Source: Saccharothrix australiensis
GTDB lineage: Bacteria > Actinomycetota > Actinomycetes > Mycobacteriales > Pseudonocardiaceae
DNA length: 64,000 bases
Assembly: GCF_003634935.1 (NCBI RefSeq)
Contig: NZ_RBXO01000001.1
Coordinates: 3,621,501 to 3,685,500, forward strand
Reading direction: 5' to 3'
Shown here: positions 1-7,943 of the stretch, piece by piece
How the letters are laid out: every line of letters starts with the position of its first letter
How positions within the stretch are numbered: the stretch's first letter is position 1
The notes under the pieces: model-generated
Seen by the model: only the letters and a program-made list of their open reading frames with translations
Databases searched by the model: none
What the model was told of the DNA's origin: nothing
Made by a program: the position numbers and the translations under genes

Positions 1-1
1 C

Positions 2-1192
2 ATGACGGTGTCCGTGCTGGAGGCGCTCGTGCTGCGCGACCACCTCGCCCGGCCCGCGCTCGACCCCGCGGCCTACTTCGCCGACGTGGCGACGGACGCG
101 GTCGACCGCTGCTGGACCATCGCGACCAGCACCGACCTCGCCCGCTCCGGCCGCGTCGACCCGGCGGACCCGGCGGCGCGAGCCGCCGCCCGGCTGCTCG
201 CCGCCGCGTCCCGGCACGACGAGGTCGCGATCGCCCACATCCGCGTGGTGAGCCTGATCGACCCGGCGGAGTCGTTGGCGGAGCCGGACATCGCGGCCCT
301 CGTCGCCCGCGAGGACACCGGCCGCGTGGACCGGGTCGCCGTCGGGGACCTGGTGTTCGACGTCCGGCTGGCGGGACCGGAGGACGGCGAACCGGTCGTG
401 CTGCTGCACGGCTGGCCGCACAACTTCCGCTCCTGGCAGGAGGTCGAGCCGCTGCTGCACGCCGAGGGCCTGCGCACCATCGCGCCCAACCAGCGCGGCT
501 ACTCGGCCGGCGCGCGGCCGCGCGACGTGGCCGACTACCGCCTGCCGCTGCTCGCGGGCGACGTGCTCGGCCTGCTCGACGCCCTGGGCGTCGAGTCCGC
601 GCACGTCGTCGGCCACGACTGGGGCGCCATCGTCGCCTGGTACCTGGCCGCGCGGCACCCCGAGCGGGTGCGCACGCTGACCGCCACCGCGTTCCCGCAC
701 CTGGACGCCTACCAGGACGCCTACCAGGTGGACCCGGAGCAGCGGGCGGCGTCGGCCTACATCGACCTGCTGACCGCGCCGGGGTCGACCGAGTACTGGC
801 TGGCCGACGACGCCCGGCGGCTGCGCGAGCTGCTCGCGTTGCACGACAACGCGCTCACGCCCGAGCAGCAGGCGCGCTACCTCCGCTTCCACACCCAGCC
901 CGGCACGTTCCACGCGGCGCTCAACTGGTACCGCACGGGCGTCCTGCTCGACGGCGCCGTCGCGCTGGGCAAGATCACCGTGCCGACGACGTTCATCTGG
1001 AGCGAGGCGGACGCCTCGGTCAGCACGATGGCCGCCGAGCGCACGGCCGACTACGTCAGCGCACCCTACCGGGTGGTGACCCTGCCCGCGCCCGCCTCGC
1101 ACTGGCAGCCGCAGGAGTTCCCCGCGCTGGTCGCGGCGGAGGTCGTGGCACGGGTGCGCGGCGGCTCCACCCCGTCCGAGACCGACTCCTGA
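2..1192 (+). CDS. FAD-dependent monooxygenase C-terminus fused to epoxide hydrolase-like alpha/beta hydrolase (5' end outside window)
   Basis: The frame is open to the left edge. The ATG at 2 is probably the internal Met of the GQGMTV motif of FAD monooxygenases, so the real start lies upstream. Residues 1 to about 112 (MTVSVLEALVLRDHL onwards) resemble the C-terminal helical end of PheA/PHBH-like FAD hydroxylases. Residues about 115-396 are an alpha/beta hydrolase: HGWPHNF oxyanion region near 136, nucleophile elbow GHDWGA with Asp206, acid near WSEAD (about 336) and His367 in SHWQ. An Asp nucleophile is typical of epoxide hydrolases and haloalkane dehalogenases. The flavin reductase gene starts 17 nt after the stop, which suggests co-transcription and an oxidise-then-hydrolyse role. 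The fold call is firm; the monooxygenase assignment of the N-terminal part is from remembered family sequence. Confidence 0.7.
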   Translation: MTVSVLEALVLRDHLARPALDPAAYFADVATDAVDRCWTIATSTDLARSGRVDPADPAARAAARLLAAASRHDEVAIAHIRVVSLIDPAESLAEPDIAALVAREDTGRVDRVAVGDLVFDVRLAGPEDGEPVVLLHGWPHNFRSWQEVEPLLHAEGLRTIAPNQRGYSAGARPRDVADYRLPLLAGDVLGLLDALGVESAHVVGHDWGAIVAWYLAARHPERVRTLTATAFPHLDAYQDAYQVDPEQRAASAYIDLLTAPGSTEYWLADDARRLRELLALHDNALTPEQQARYLRFHTQPGTFHAALNWYRTGVLLDGAVALGKITVPTTFIWSEADASVSTMAAERTADYVSAPYRVVTLPAPASHWQPQEFPALVAAEVVARVRGGSTPSETDS

Positions 1193-1209
1193 CAGCCCCG
1201 GAGGGCAGC

Positions 1210-1689
1210 ATGTCCCTGGACACCGCGACGTTCACCTCGGTCATGGCGGCGGTCGCCGGGCCCGTGGCGGTGGTGACGACCGTCGACGAGCACGGCAAGC
1301 GCTGGGGCTTCACCGCCAGCGCCTTCTGCTCGCTGTCGCTCGACCCGCCGCTGGTGCTGGTGTGCTTGGCCCGCACCGCGTCCTGCCACGGAGCGTTCGT
1401 CACCGCGAAGTCGTTCACCCTCAACGTCCTCGCGCACGACCAGGACGACCTGGCGCGGCACTTCGCCCGCTCCGGCCCGGACAAGTTCGAGGGCACCCGG
1501 ATGACCGAGTGCGAGCGCGGGCTGCCCGGCCTGGTCGACGCGGCGGCGCGGCTGGTGTGCTCGGCGCACTCCGTCTCGGACGGCGGCGACCACAGCATCC
1601 TGGTGGGCCGGGTGGAGGAGGCGGTGGCGCTGGACCGCGTGCCGCTGATCTACCACAACCGCGCCTTCACCCGGCCGCAAGCGGCCTGA
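1210..1689 (+). CDS. Flavin reductase (HpaC/flavin reductase-like domain)
   Basis: 159 aa, one flavin_reductase-like (split-barrel FMN-binding) domain covering almost the whole protein. Supporting segments are GPVAVVTTVDEHG near residue 17, GFTASAFCSLSLDPPLVLVCL at 37-57, SFTLNVLAHDQ near 73 and an acidic HSILVGRVEEAVAL segment near 133. Family members reduce FMN or FAD with NAD(P)H and pass the free flavin to a monooxygenase. The start is set by the AGGGCAGC stretch before the ATG. It sits 17 nt downstream of the monooxygenase/hydrolase fusion. A partner oxygenase could therefore be that fusion or one outside the window, although single-component FAD hydroxylases do not need a separate reductase. 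Confidence 0.88.
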   Translation: MSLDTATFTSVMAAVAGPVAVVTTVDEHGKRWGFTASAFCSLSLDPPLVLVCLARTASCHGAFVTAKSFTLNVLAHDQDDLARHFARSGPDKFEGTRMTECERGLPGLVDAAARLVCSAHSVSDGGDHSILVGRVEEAVALDRVPLIYHNRAFTRPQAA

Positions 1690-1760
1690 CCAGGACCGAT
1701 TACCGGCGGATGACCACCTGGGAGGTCGGCGTGGCCACCGGGCCGCTACCTTCCCCGGCT

Positions 1761-2609
1761 GTGACAACCGCACAAGACGCCCCGATCCTCGTGATCGGGG
1801 GCACGGGCAAGACCGGCAGGCGCGTCGTGGACCACCTGCGGGCGCGTGGCGCGTCCGTCCGCGTGGCGGCGCGCCACGGCGACGTGACGTTCTCCTGGAC
1901 GGATCGGGACACCTGGGCCCCGGCGCTGGCCGGGGTCCGCGCCGTGCACATCGTCGCGATCGACGGCGTGTCGCGGACCGACGAGTTCGTCGCCGCCGCC
2001 GTCGAGGCGGGCGTGCGCCGCTTCACCCTGCTGTCGGCGCGCGGCGTGGACGTGCCCGACTACTACGGCGAGGGCAACGCGGGCGCGGCGACGCACCTGC
2101 TCGGCGAACGGGCGCTGCACGAGTCCGGTGTGGACTGGACGGTGCTGCGGCCGGGCTGGTTCATGCAGAACTTCGACGAGGGCATCTTCCGCGACGACGT
2201 GCGGCGCGGCGAACTGCGGCTGGCCGCCGCCGAGGGCGCGGCGGCGTTCGTGGACGCCGAGGACATCGGCGAGGTGGCGGCCGTCGCCCTCACCGAGGAC
2301 GGGCACGCGGGTCGGACCTACGACCTGACCGGGCCCCGCGCCCTGACCTTCCACGAGGCGCTGGCCGAGATCGCCGACGCGTCCGGCGTGACGGCGCGCT
2401 ACCGGCCGATCCCCGAGGCGGAGTTCATCGCCGAACTGGTCGAGGCGGGCTGGTCGCCGTCCGACGCGGCCCTGTGGTCGGCCGCGCTCGACCCGATCCG
2501 GCGCGGCGTGGAAGGCGCCCTGGCCGACGGCGTCCAGCAGGTGCTCGGCCGCGAGCCGCGCGACTTCCGCGCCTTCGCCGCCGCCGCGCGGGACGCCTGG
2601 CGGGACTGA
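1761..2609 (+). CDS. NmrA-type atypical SDR, NAD(P)-binding reductase
   Basis: 282 aa with a Rossmann start LVIGGTGKTGRRVVDHL right at the N-terminus, followed by the atypical-SDR pattern of NmrA/ergot-alkaloid AgnA-like proteins (RRFTLLSARGVDV, VDWTVLRPGWFMQNF, AEDIGEVAAVALTEDGHAG). There is no YxxxK, as usual for this subgroup. Members are NAD(P)H-dependent reductases or redox sensors; the substrate is unknown. The GTG at 1761 is preferred over the ATG at 1710. The Rossmann strand begins about ten residues after it, and a -10-like TACCTT ends about 8 nt upstream, as in leaderless actinobacterial genes. A perfect hairpin follows the stop. Confidence 0.8.
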   Translation: MTTAQDAPILVIGGTGKTGRRVVDHLRARGASVRVAARHGDVTFSWTDRDTWAPALAGVRAVHIVAIDGVSRTDEFVAAAVEAGVRRFTLLSARGVDVPDYYGEGNAGAATHLLGERALHESGVDWTVLRPGWFMQNFDEGIFRDDVRRGELRLAAAEGAAAFVDAEDIGEVAAVALTEDGHAGRTYDLTGPRALTFHEALAEIADASGVTARYRPIPEAEFIAELVEAGWSPSDAALWSAALDPIRRGVEGALADGVQQVLGREPRDFRAFAAAARDAWRD

Positions 2610-2627
2610 CGCCGCGCCACCCGACAC

Positions 2628-2665
2628 CGTCGTCCCACCTCCCCGCGCGGGGAGGTGGGACGACG
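2628..2665 (+). terminator. Perfect 19-bp inverted repeat, factor-independent-type hairpin
   Basis: Arms 2628-2646 and 2647-2665 are perfectly complementary with no spacer (the inner bases form the loop). There is no U tract, which is common for actinobacterial hairpin terminators. It lies 18 nt after the NmrA-like gene and 45 nt before the BBE flavoprotein start, so it separates two transcription units. Confidence 0.75.
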
Positions 2666-2710
2666 GCCGCCCCGGCCGCACCGCACGCACCGACCGGAGG
2701 TCCGACCACC

Positions 2711-4318
2711 ATGTCTTCGCTGTCCCGCAGGCACTTCCTCACGAGCACCGCGGTCGCCGGCGGCGCGGTGGCCCTGCCCGCCCTCGCGGCGTCGCCCGCG
2801 TCCGCCGACCCGGCGGCGGACGGTGACGTCGGCGCGCTGTCGGTGGTGACGCGCGACGACCCCCGCTACGCCGGTCTGCTCACCGGTTCGAACCAGCGCT
2901 GGGTGGCCTCGCCCGAGCGCATCCACCTGGTGCGCACCGCCGACGACGTCGTCCGGGCGGTGCGCGACGCCGTGCACGCCGGCCGACGGGTCGCGGTGCG
3001 CAGCGGCGGCCACTGCGACGAGGACTTCTCCAGCAACGGCGCGCCGGTCCTGATCGACCTGTCGCTGATGGACGAAGTCGGCTACGACCCGCACCGCAGG
3101 GCGTTCGCGGTCCAACCCGGCGCGACCCTGGGCGCGGTCTACCACAAGCTGTACCGGGGCTGGGGCGTCACGCTGCCCGGCGGCACGTGCCCGACGGTCG
3201 GCGCGGGCGGCCACATCGTGGGCGGCGGCTACGGCGCCCTGTCCCGCCTGCACGGCCTCACCGTCGACCACCTGCACGCCGTGGAGGTCGTGGTGGTGGG
3301 CGCGGACCGCGAGGCGCGCAAGGTCGTCGCCACCAGCGACCCCGGCGACCCGCACCGCGAGCTGTGGTGGGCGCACACCGGTGGCGGCGGCGGGACGTTC
3401 GGCGTCGTCACCCGGTACTGGCTGCGCACGCCGGGCACGGCGGACCTCCCGCCGGAGCGGCAGCTGCCCCGGCCGCCGGCGAACCTCCTCGTGTCCGACG
3501 TGTCCTGGTCGTGGGCCGACCTGGACGAGCGCTCGTTCACCCGGATCCTGCGCAACTACACGGAGTTCTTCGAGCGCAACTCCGCGCCGGGCTCACCGTG
3601 GGCCGCGCTGTTCAGCCAGCTCAAGCCCACGCACAAGGCGGCGGGCGCGTTCACGATGAGCACGCAGGTCGACGCGTCCGCGCCGGACGCGCACGGGCTG
3701 CTGGACGCCTTCCTCGCGGCGGTGGGTGACGGCACCGGCGTCCGGTACCGGGTGAACGACCGGTCCACGGTGCCGTGGACGTACGCGGCCAAGGAGTGGT
3801 TCGGCTTCGTGACCGCCGCCGTGCCCCGGTGGAAGGCGAAGTCGGCCTACCTGCGCAAGGCGCCGCCGGAGCCGCAGCTCAAGGCGTTCCACCGGCACCT
3901 GACGCGGGACGACTACGGCAACCCCTCCGCTACCGTCGTGCTCGCCGCGTACGGCGGCCGGATCAACGCGGTCGGCCGCGGCGAGACCGCCACCGCCCAG
4001 CGCGACTCGGTGCTCAAGCTGCTGTACCTGAGCCTGTGGACGGACCGGGCGGCGGACGCGGAGCACATCCGGTGGGTCCGGGAGTTCTACGCCGACGTGT
4101 ACGCGGAGACCGGCGGCGTGCCCGCGCCCGGCGACGTCACCGACGGCTGCTACATCAACTACCCCGACGTCGACATGGCCGATCCCGCGATCAACACCTC
4201 GGGCGTGCCGTGGCACGCGCTGTACTTCAAGGACGGCTACCCGCGCCTGCGCCGGGTGAAGGCGGCCTACGACCCGCTCGGGGTGTTCTCGCACGCCTTG
4301 GCGGTGCGGGCGGACTGA
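2711..4318 (+). CDS. Secreted FAD-linked oxidase, berberine-bridge-enzyme (BBE/PCMH) family, Tat substrate
   Basis: 535 aa. The N-terminus SRRHFLTSTAVAGGAVALPA is a twin-arginine-type signal (RRHFL), consistent with export of a folded flavoprotein. A PCMH FAD-binding domain spans about residues 55-250. Both residues used for bicovalent flavin attachment in this family are present: His101 in RSGGHCDED and Cys160 in GGTCPTVGAGG. A BBE C-terminal motif (YINYPD near 480, then YDPLGVF) closes the protein. Family members oxidise alcohols, sugars or alkaloid/polyketide intermediates with O2. A GGAGG at 2696-2700 supports the ATG at 2711. The substrate cannot be predicted. Confidence 0.88.
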   Translation: MSSLSRRHFLTSTAVAGGAVALPALAASPASADPAADGDVGALSVVTRDDPRYAGLLTGSNQRWVASPERIHLVRTADDVVRAVRDAVHAGRRVAVRSGGHCDEDFSSNGAPVLIDLSLMDEVGYDPHRRAFAVQPGATLGAVYHKLYRGWGVTLPGGTCPTVGAGGHIVGGGYGALSRLHGLTVDHLHAVEVVVVGADREARKVVATSDPGDPHRELWWAHTGGGGGTFGVVTRYWLRTPGTADLPPERQLPRPPANLLVSDVSWSWADLDERSFTRILRNYTEFFERNSAPGSPWAALFSQLKPTHKAAGAFTMSTQVDASAPDAHGLLDAFLAAVGDGTGVRYRVNDRSTVPWTYAAKEWFGFVTAAVPRWKAKSAYLRKAPPEPQLKAFHRHLTRDDYGNPSATVVLAAYGGRINAVGRGETATAQRDSVLKLLYLSLWTDRAADAEHIRWVREFYADVYAETGGVPAPGDVTDGCYINYPDVDMADPAINTSGVPWHALYFKDGYPRLRRVKAAYDPLGVFSHALAVRAD

Positions 4319-4417
4319 CGGCGCCCTGATTACCCGACCATGACCGCCGGGTGATCGGCGTCGCGTTGGATCGGCGGTGTGGGATGCGACCCGATGCCGG
4401 CGGCGTGCGCGCCGCGG

Positions 4418-4804
4418 TCAGCGCGCCGACCCGGGGCCGAGGTGCTCGACGAGCACCGCGAGCCGGGTCGCGGCGGCCTCGGCGTGCCGCTCGCGGCCGA
4501 GGTCGGTGGCGCTGACGTCGACGATGCGCCGGTCGGTCGCGCACAGCTGCCGCTCGACCAGGCCGTCCTTCTCCAGCCGGGCGACCGTGCGGGAGAGCGC
4601 GCTCTGGCTCAGGTACATGTCCTGCGCGAGGTCCTTCATCGGCCGGTACTCGGTGCCCGGCTCGATCAGCCGGTCGAGGGTCTCGAACTCGTTGAGGTTG
4701 AGCCCGTGCGCGCTCTGGAGCACCTGGTCCAGGTGGGTGGCGATGCCGTTGTAGGTGGTCAGCAGCTCGCGCCACGCGGCGATCACGTCCGACGGCGCAC
4801 CCAT
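4418..4804 (-). CDS. MarR-family transcriptional regulator
   Basis: 128 aa winged-helix protein. The recognition region includes DLAQDMYLSQSALSRTVARL (about residues 58-77), and the wing follows at ERQLCATDRRIVDVSATDLG. It is divergent from the MFS exporter starting at 4925, with two identical palindromes between them. The usual MarR arrangement is repression of the divergent pump and of itself, relieved by the exported compound. The ligand is unknown. Confidence 0.88.
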   Translation of the reverse strand: MGAPSDVIAAWRELLTTYNGIATHLDQVLQSAHGLNLNEFETLDRLIEPGTEYRPMKDLAQDMYLSQSALSRTVARLEKDGLVERQLCATDRRIVDVSATDLGRERHAEAAATRLAVLVEHLGPGSAR

Positions 4805-4840
4805 GAGCCGAGAATAACATGCGTCGGCAATTCATGATTC

Positions 4841-4869
4841 GACATATGATGTCTTGACATCCTATGTCT
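4841..4869. promoter_or_regulatory. Two tandem operators GACAT-N3-ATGTC (MarR sites)
   Basis: Two 13-bp perfect palindromes, GACATATGATGTC (4841-4853) and GACATCCTATGTC (4857-4869), lie with centres 16 bp apart between the divergent MarR and MFS starts. The second begins inside a -35-like hexamer TTGACA (4854-4859). A -10-like TACTGT follows at 4878-4883 (18-bp spacer). Binding there would block transcription of the exporter. MarR as the binder is inferred from position. Confidence 0.7.
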
Positions 4870-4883
4870 AGGCAAATTACTGT
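4854..4883 (+). promoter_or_regulatory. Promoter of the MFS exporter
   Basis: TTGACA (4854-4859) and TACTGT (4878-4883) are separated by 18 bp, about 40 nt before the ATG at 4925. The second MarR-type palindrome covers the -35 and spacer. Confidence 0.5.
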
Positions 4884-4924
4884 TGGTGAGCACGCGATCG
4901 CCCCTCGGAAAGGAACCCGTCCCG

Positions 4925-6670
4925 ATGCCCACGAACGCGGCACCCGCCGCCCCGCGAGCCGGGCTGAAGCAGTGGTTCGGACTGGTGATGCTCCTGCTGC
5001 CGACGGCGCTGATGACGGCCGACCTCGGCGTGCTGTGGCTGGCCACCCCGTACCTCACGGCGGACCTCCAGCCCACCAGCTCGCAACTGCTCTGGGTGAC
5101 CGACAGCTACGGGTTCATGACCGCGGGCTTCCTGGTCATCATGGGCACGCTCGGTGACCGCATCGGTCGCCGCAAGCTGCTCATGATCGGCTCGGTGCTG
5201 TTCATCGCGGCGTCGGTGATCGCCGCGTACGCGCCGAGCGCGCTCGTGCTGATCATCGGGCGCGGCCTGCTCGGCATCGCGGGCGCGGCCGTGCTGCCGT
5301 CGACCCTGTCGCTGATCACCACCATGTTCGTGGACGCCCGCCAGCGGGGCGCCGCGATCGCCGCGTGGGTCACCGCGCTGTCGCTCGGCCTGGGCGTCGG
5401 CCCGGTGCTCGGCGGCGTCCTGCTCGGCAGCTTCTGGTGGGGCTCGGTGTTCCTGATCGCGGTGCCGGTCATGGTGCTGGCCCTGGTGACCGCGCCGGTC
5501 CTGCTGCCCGAGTACCGCGACCCCGCCGCGGGCCGCCTCGACCTGCTCAGCGTGCTGCTGTTCCTGCTGGGCATCCTGCCGGTGGTCTACGCGATCAAGC
5601 ACGCGGCGGAGTCCGGTGTGGACGTCGCGTTCGGCGTGGCGCTCGTGGTGGGCCTGGTCTTCGGGACGCTGTTCGTGCGCCGCCAGCGCGCCCTGCCCAA
5701 CCCGCTGATCGACGTGCGGCTGTTCGCGAACCGCACGTTCACGATGGCCCTGGTGACGCTGATGCTGGGCATGATGGCGCTCAACGGCGTCGAGTACGTC
5801 GTGCCGCAGCTGCTCCAGCTCGTCAGCGGCATGTCGCCGATGGACGCGGCGCTGTGGCTGCTGCCCAGCGCGGCGGGCCTGATGCTCGGCTCGCAGCTCA
5901 CGCCGCCGCTCACCCGGACGTTCCGCCCGGCCTACGTGATCGGTGGCGGCCAGGTGGTCGCGCTGGTCGGCTACGCGATGATCTGGGCGACCGGCGAGGG
6001 GTACGGCGGCGGTGTGCTGGCGTCCGTCGGCCTCACCGTGGTGATGTTCGGCGTCGCGCCGATCTCCGTGCTGTGCACCGGGATCGCGGTCGGCTCCGCG
6101 CCGGCCGAGAAGGCGGGCGTCGCCGCGGGCACCGGCCAGACCAGCTACGAGCTGGGGCTGGCGCTGGGCATCGCGGTCGTCGGCAGCGTGTCGGTCGCGG
6201 TCTACCGCTCCGACGTGGCCGACCGCCTGCCCGCCGGCCTGCCCGAGGACGCGGTCGCGCAGGTCCGCGACACGCTGGGCAGCGCGGTGGCGGTGTCCGA
6301 GACCCTGCCGGGCGCGCAGGGCGCCGAGGTGGCGGCGGTGGCGCGCGCGGCGTTCCTCGACGGCTTCCACGCGTCGGCGATCTTCAGCGGCGCGGTCGCC
6401 CTGGTGCTCACCGTGCTGGTGGTGACCCTGCTGCGGCACGTCCCGTCCACCCCGCGCGCCACCGAGCCCGCGGAGCCCACCGAGCCGGGGCCGTCCGCCG
6501 AGGCCGTCGGTCCGGCCGCACCCGCGGCGGCGGTCGAGCCGGTGCCGAACGCGGCGGACGAGGACGCGGCGGACGAGGGCGCGGCGGGCGACCCGCCCCG
6601 CGCGCAAGCCCCGGCGGCCGACCCGGAGGGGTCCGCCGCCGACGAAAGGGAGCGGGTGGAGCGCGTCTAG
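4925..6670 (+). CDS. MFS multidrug exporter, DHA2 (14-TM, EmrB/SmvA-like)
   Basis: 581 aa. Residues about 20-500 contain about 14 hydrophobic segments. The MFS motif A loop reads GTLGDRIGRRKLLMIGS (about 76-92) and the motif C region reads LSLGLGVGPVLGGVLLG (about 154-170), which is typical of proton-driven drug antiporters. The ATG at 4925 follows a GGAAAGGA Shine-Dalgarno at 4907-4914. The last about 75 residues form a Pro/Ala/Glu-rich cytoplasmic tail not needed for the fold and unusual for the family. Control by the adjacent MarR is likely. It probably exports a toxic metabolite or a product of neighbouring tailoring genes. Confidence 0.88.
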   Translation: MPTNAAPAAPRAGLKQWFGLVMLLLPTALMTADLGVLWLATPYLTADLQPTSSQLLWVTDSYGFMTAGFLVIMGTLGDRIGRRKLLMIGSVLFIAASVIAAYAPSALVLIIGRGLLGIAGAAVLPSTLSLITTMFVDARQRGAAIAAWVTALSLGLGVGPVLGGVLLGSFWWGSVFLIAVPVMVLALVTAPVLLPEYRDPAAGRLDLLSVLLFLLGILPVVYAIKHAAESGVDVAFGVALVVGLVFGTLFVRRQRALPNPLIDVRLFANRTFTMALVTLMLGMMALNGVEYVVPQLLQLVSGMSPMDAALWLLPSAAGLMLGSQLTPPLTRTFRPAYVIGGGQVVALVGYAMIWATGEGYGGGVLASVGLTVVMFGVAPISVLCTGIAVGSAPAEKAGVAAGTGQTSYELGLALGIAVVGSVSVAVYRSDVADRLPAGLPEDAVAQVRDTLGSAVAVSETLPGAQGAEVAAVARAAFLDGFHASAIFSGAVALVLTVLVVTLLRHVPSTPRATEPAEPTEPGPSAEAVGPAAPAAAVEPVPNAADEDAADEGAAGDPPRAQAPAADPEGSAADERERVERV

Positions 6671-6693
6671 CCCGGACGGCTCCCCGCGACCGC

Positions 6694-6708
6694 CCCCGGC
6701 GGCCGGGG
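6694..6708 (+). terminator. Short GC hairpin after the MFS gene
   Basis: CCCCGG-CGG-CCGGGG forms a 6-bp stem 23 nt after the stop. It is short and in GC-rich sequence, so the call is weak. Confidence 0.3.
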
Positions 6709-6774
6709 CCGGGTGAGACCCCCAGCTCACCAGGCCCCGGCCCGCCCTTGCCACCGAACCGAGGAACGAACCAC

Positions 6775-7773
6775 ATGATCACCGCACACGAGGTACAGCT
6801 GGTCACCCGCCCGGACGGCGCGCCCCGGACGACGGACTTCCGCGTCGCGGAGGTGCGGGTGCCCGACCCCGGCCCCGGCCAGGTCCTGGTCCGCAACACG
6901 TGGCTGTCGATCGACCCGTACATCCGCCTGATGCTCAACGACAGCAAGTCCGCGGTCTTCCCGCCGTTCGCGTTGAACGGGCCCATCGACGGCGCGGCGG
7001 TCGGCGAGGTCGTCGCGGGCGACGCGGTGCCGGTGGGCGCGACGGTCACGCACTTCCGGGGCTGGCGCGAGTACTCCGTGCTGGACGCGGGCGACGTCCG
7101 CGTGCTGGACGTCGACGGCGTCCCGCCGCAGGCGCACCTGAGCGTGTTCGGCACCACCGGCCTGACGGCGTACGCGGTGCTGACGGACGTGACCCCGGTG
7201 CGGCCGGGCGACACCGTGTTCATCTCCGCCGCGGCGGGCGCGGTCGGCAGCGTCGCCGGGCAGCTGGCGCGCAAGCTGGGCGCGGCGCGGGTGATCGGGT
7301 CGGCGGGCGGACCGGCCAAGGTCCGGACCCTCGTGGAGGACCTGGGCTACGACGTCGGCATCGACTACCGCGCGGACGACCTGGCGCGAGCCCTGGCGGA
7401 CGCCGCGCCCGACGGCCTCGACCTGTACGTGGACCACGTCGGCGGCGATCAGCTGGACGCGGCGCTGACCGTGCTCAAGCCGCGGGGGAGGGTCGCCCTG
7501 GTGGGGGCGATCACCGGGTACAACGAGGCGACGCCGACCCTGTCGACGCGCAACCTGTTCGCGGCGGTGGAGAAGGAGCTGACGCTGCGCGGCATGCAGG
7601 TGACGTCGTACTTCGACCGGCTGCCCGAGTACGTCGAGCTGGCGAGCCCGTGGCTGCGCGACGGTTCGTTCCGCGTCCCGGAGACGGTGCTGGAGGGCAT
7701 CCACGCGGTGCCCGAGGCGTTCGTCGGCGTCCTCGGCGGGGCCAACACCGGCAAGATGCTCGTGCGCCTCTGA
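6775..7773 (+). CDS. NADP-dependent MDR-family reductase (CurA/YfmJ-like)
   Basis: 332 aa zinc-free medium-chain reductase. The N-terminal GroES-like part contains PGPGQVLVRNTWLSIDPYIR (about 28-47). The nucleotide-binding part contains VFISAAAGAVGSVAGQLARK (about 148-167) with the AxxGxxG pattern, and GLDLYVDHVGGDQLDAAL near 218. No structural-zinc cysteines are seen. Relatives reduce enone double bonds (curcumin reductase, prostaglandin/alkenal reductases). GAGGAA upstream fixes the ATG. The gene is 104 nt after the MFS stop and may belong to the same regulated detoxification unit, although a weak hairpin lies between them. Confidence 0.85.
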   Translation: MITAHEVQLVTRPDGAPRTTDFRVAEVRVPDPGPGQVLVRNTWLSIDPYIRLMLNDSKSAVFPPFALNGPIDGAAVGEVVAGDAVPVGATVTHFRGWREYSVLDAGDVRVLDVDGVPPQAHLSVFGTTGLTAYAVLTDVTPVRPGDTVFISAAAGAVGSVAGQLARKLGAARVIGSAGGPAKVRTLVEDLGYDVGIDYRADDLARALADAAPDGLDLYVDHVGGDQLDAALTVLKPRGRVALVGAITGYNEATPTLSTRNLFAAVEKELTLRGMQVTSYFDRLPEYVELASPWLRDGSFRVPETVLEGIHAVPEAFVGVLGGANTGKMLVRL

Positions 7774-7848
7774 CCCCGGACACCCCGCGCCGGCCCGGAG
7801 GTCCGTCCGTTCAGCCGGCACGCACCGCCATCGACCGAGCCGTGCTCG

Positions 7849-7929
7849 ATCGGCGAGCCGCGTCGCGGGACGATCCGGTCGTGGCGGTGGCCGCGAGCAC
7901 CGCCACGACCGGTCGACGGCTCGGCCGAT
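7849..7929. terminator. Nested inverted repeat between reductase and kinase-like gene
   Basis: An inner perfect 15-bp stem (7875-7889 with 7898-7912, 8-nt loop) is enclosed by an outer near-perfect arm pair, ATCGGCGAGCCG (7849-7860) against CGGCTCGGCCGAT (7917-7929, one bulge). It ends 14 nt before the ATG at 7944. It may terminate transcription from the reductase or act as a leader hairpin for the downstream gene. Confidence 0.55.
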
Positions 7930-7943
7930 GGCACGATGGGATC

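Noticed and set aside
1362-1760. Long upstream extension of the NmrA-like gene through the flavin reductase
   Set aside because: The extension is out of frame with the flavin reductase and lacks domain similarity; the Rossmann strand begins right after GTG 1761.
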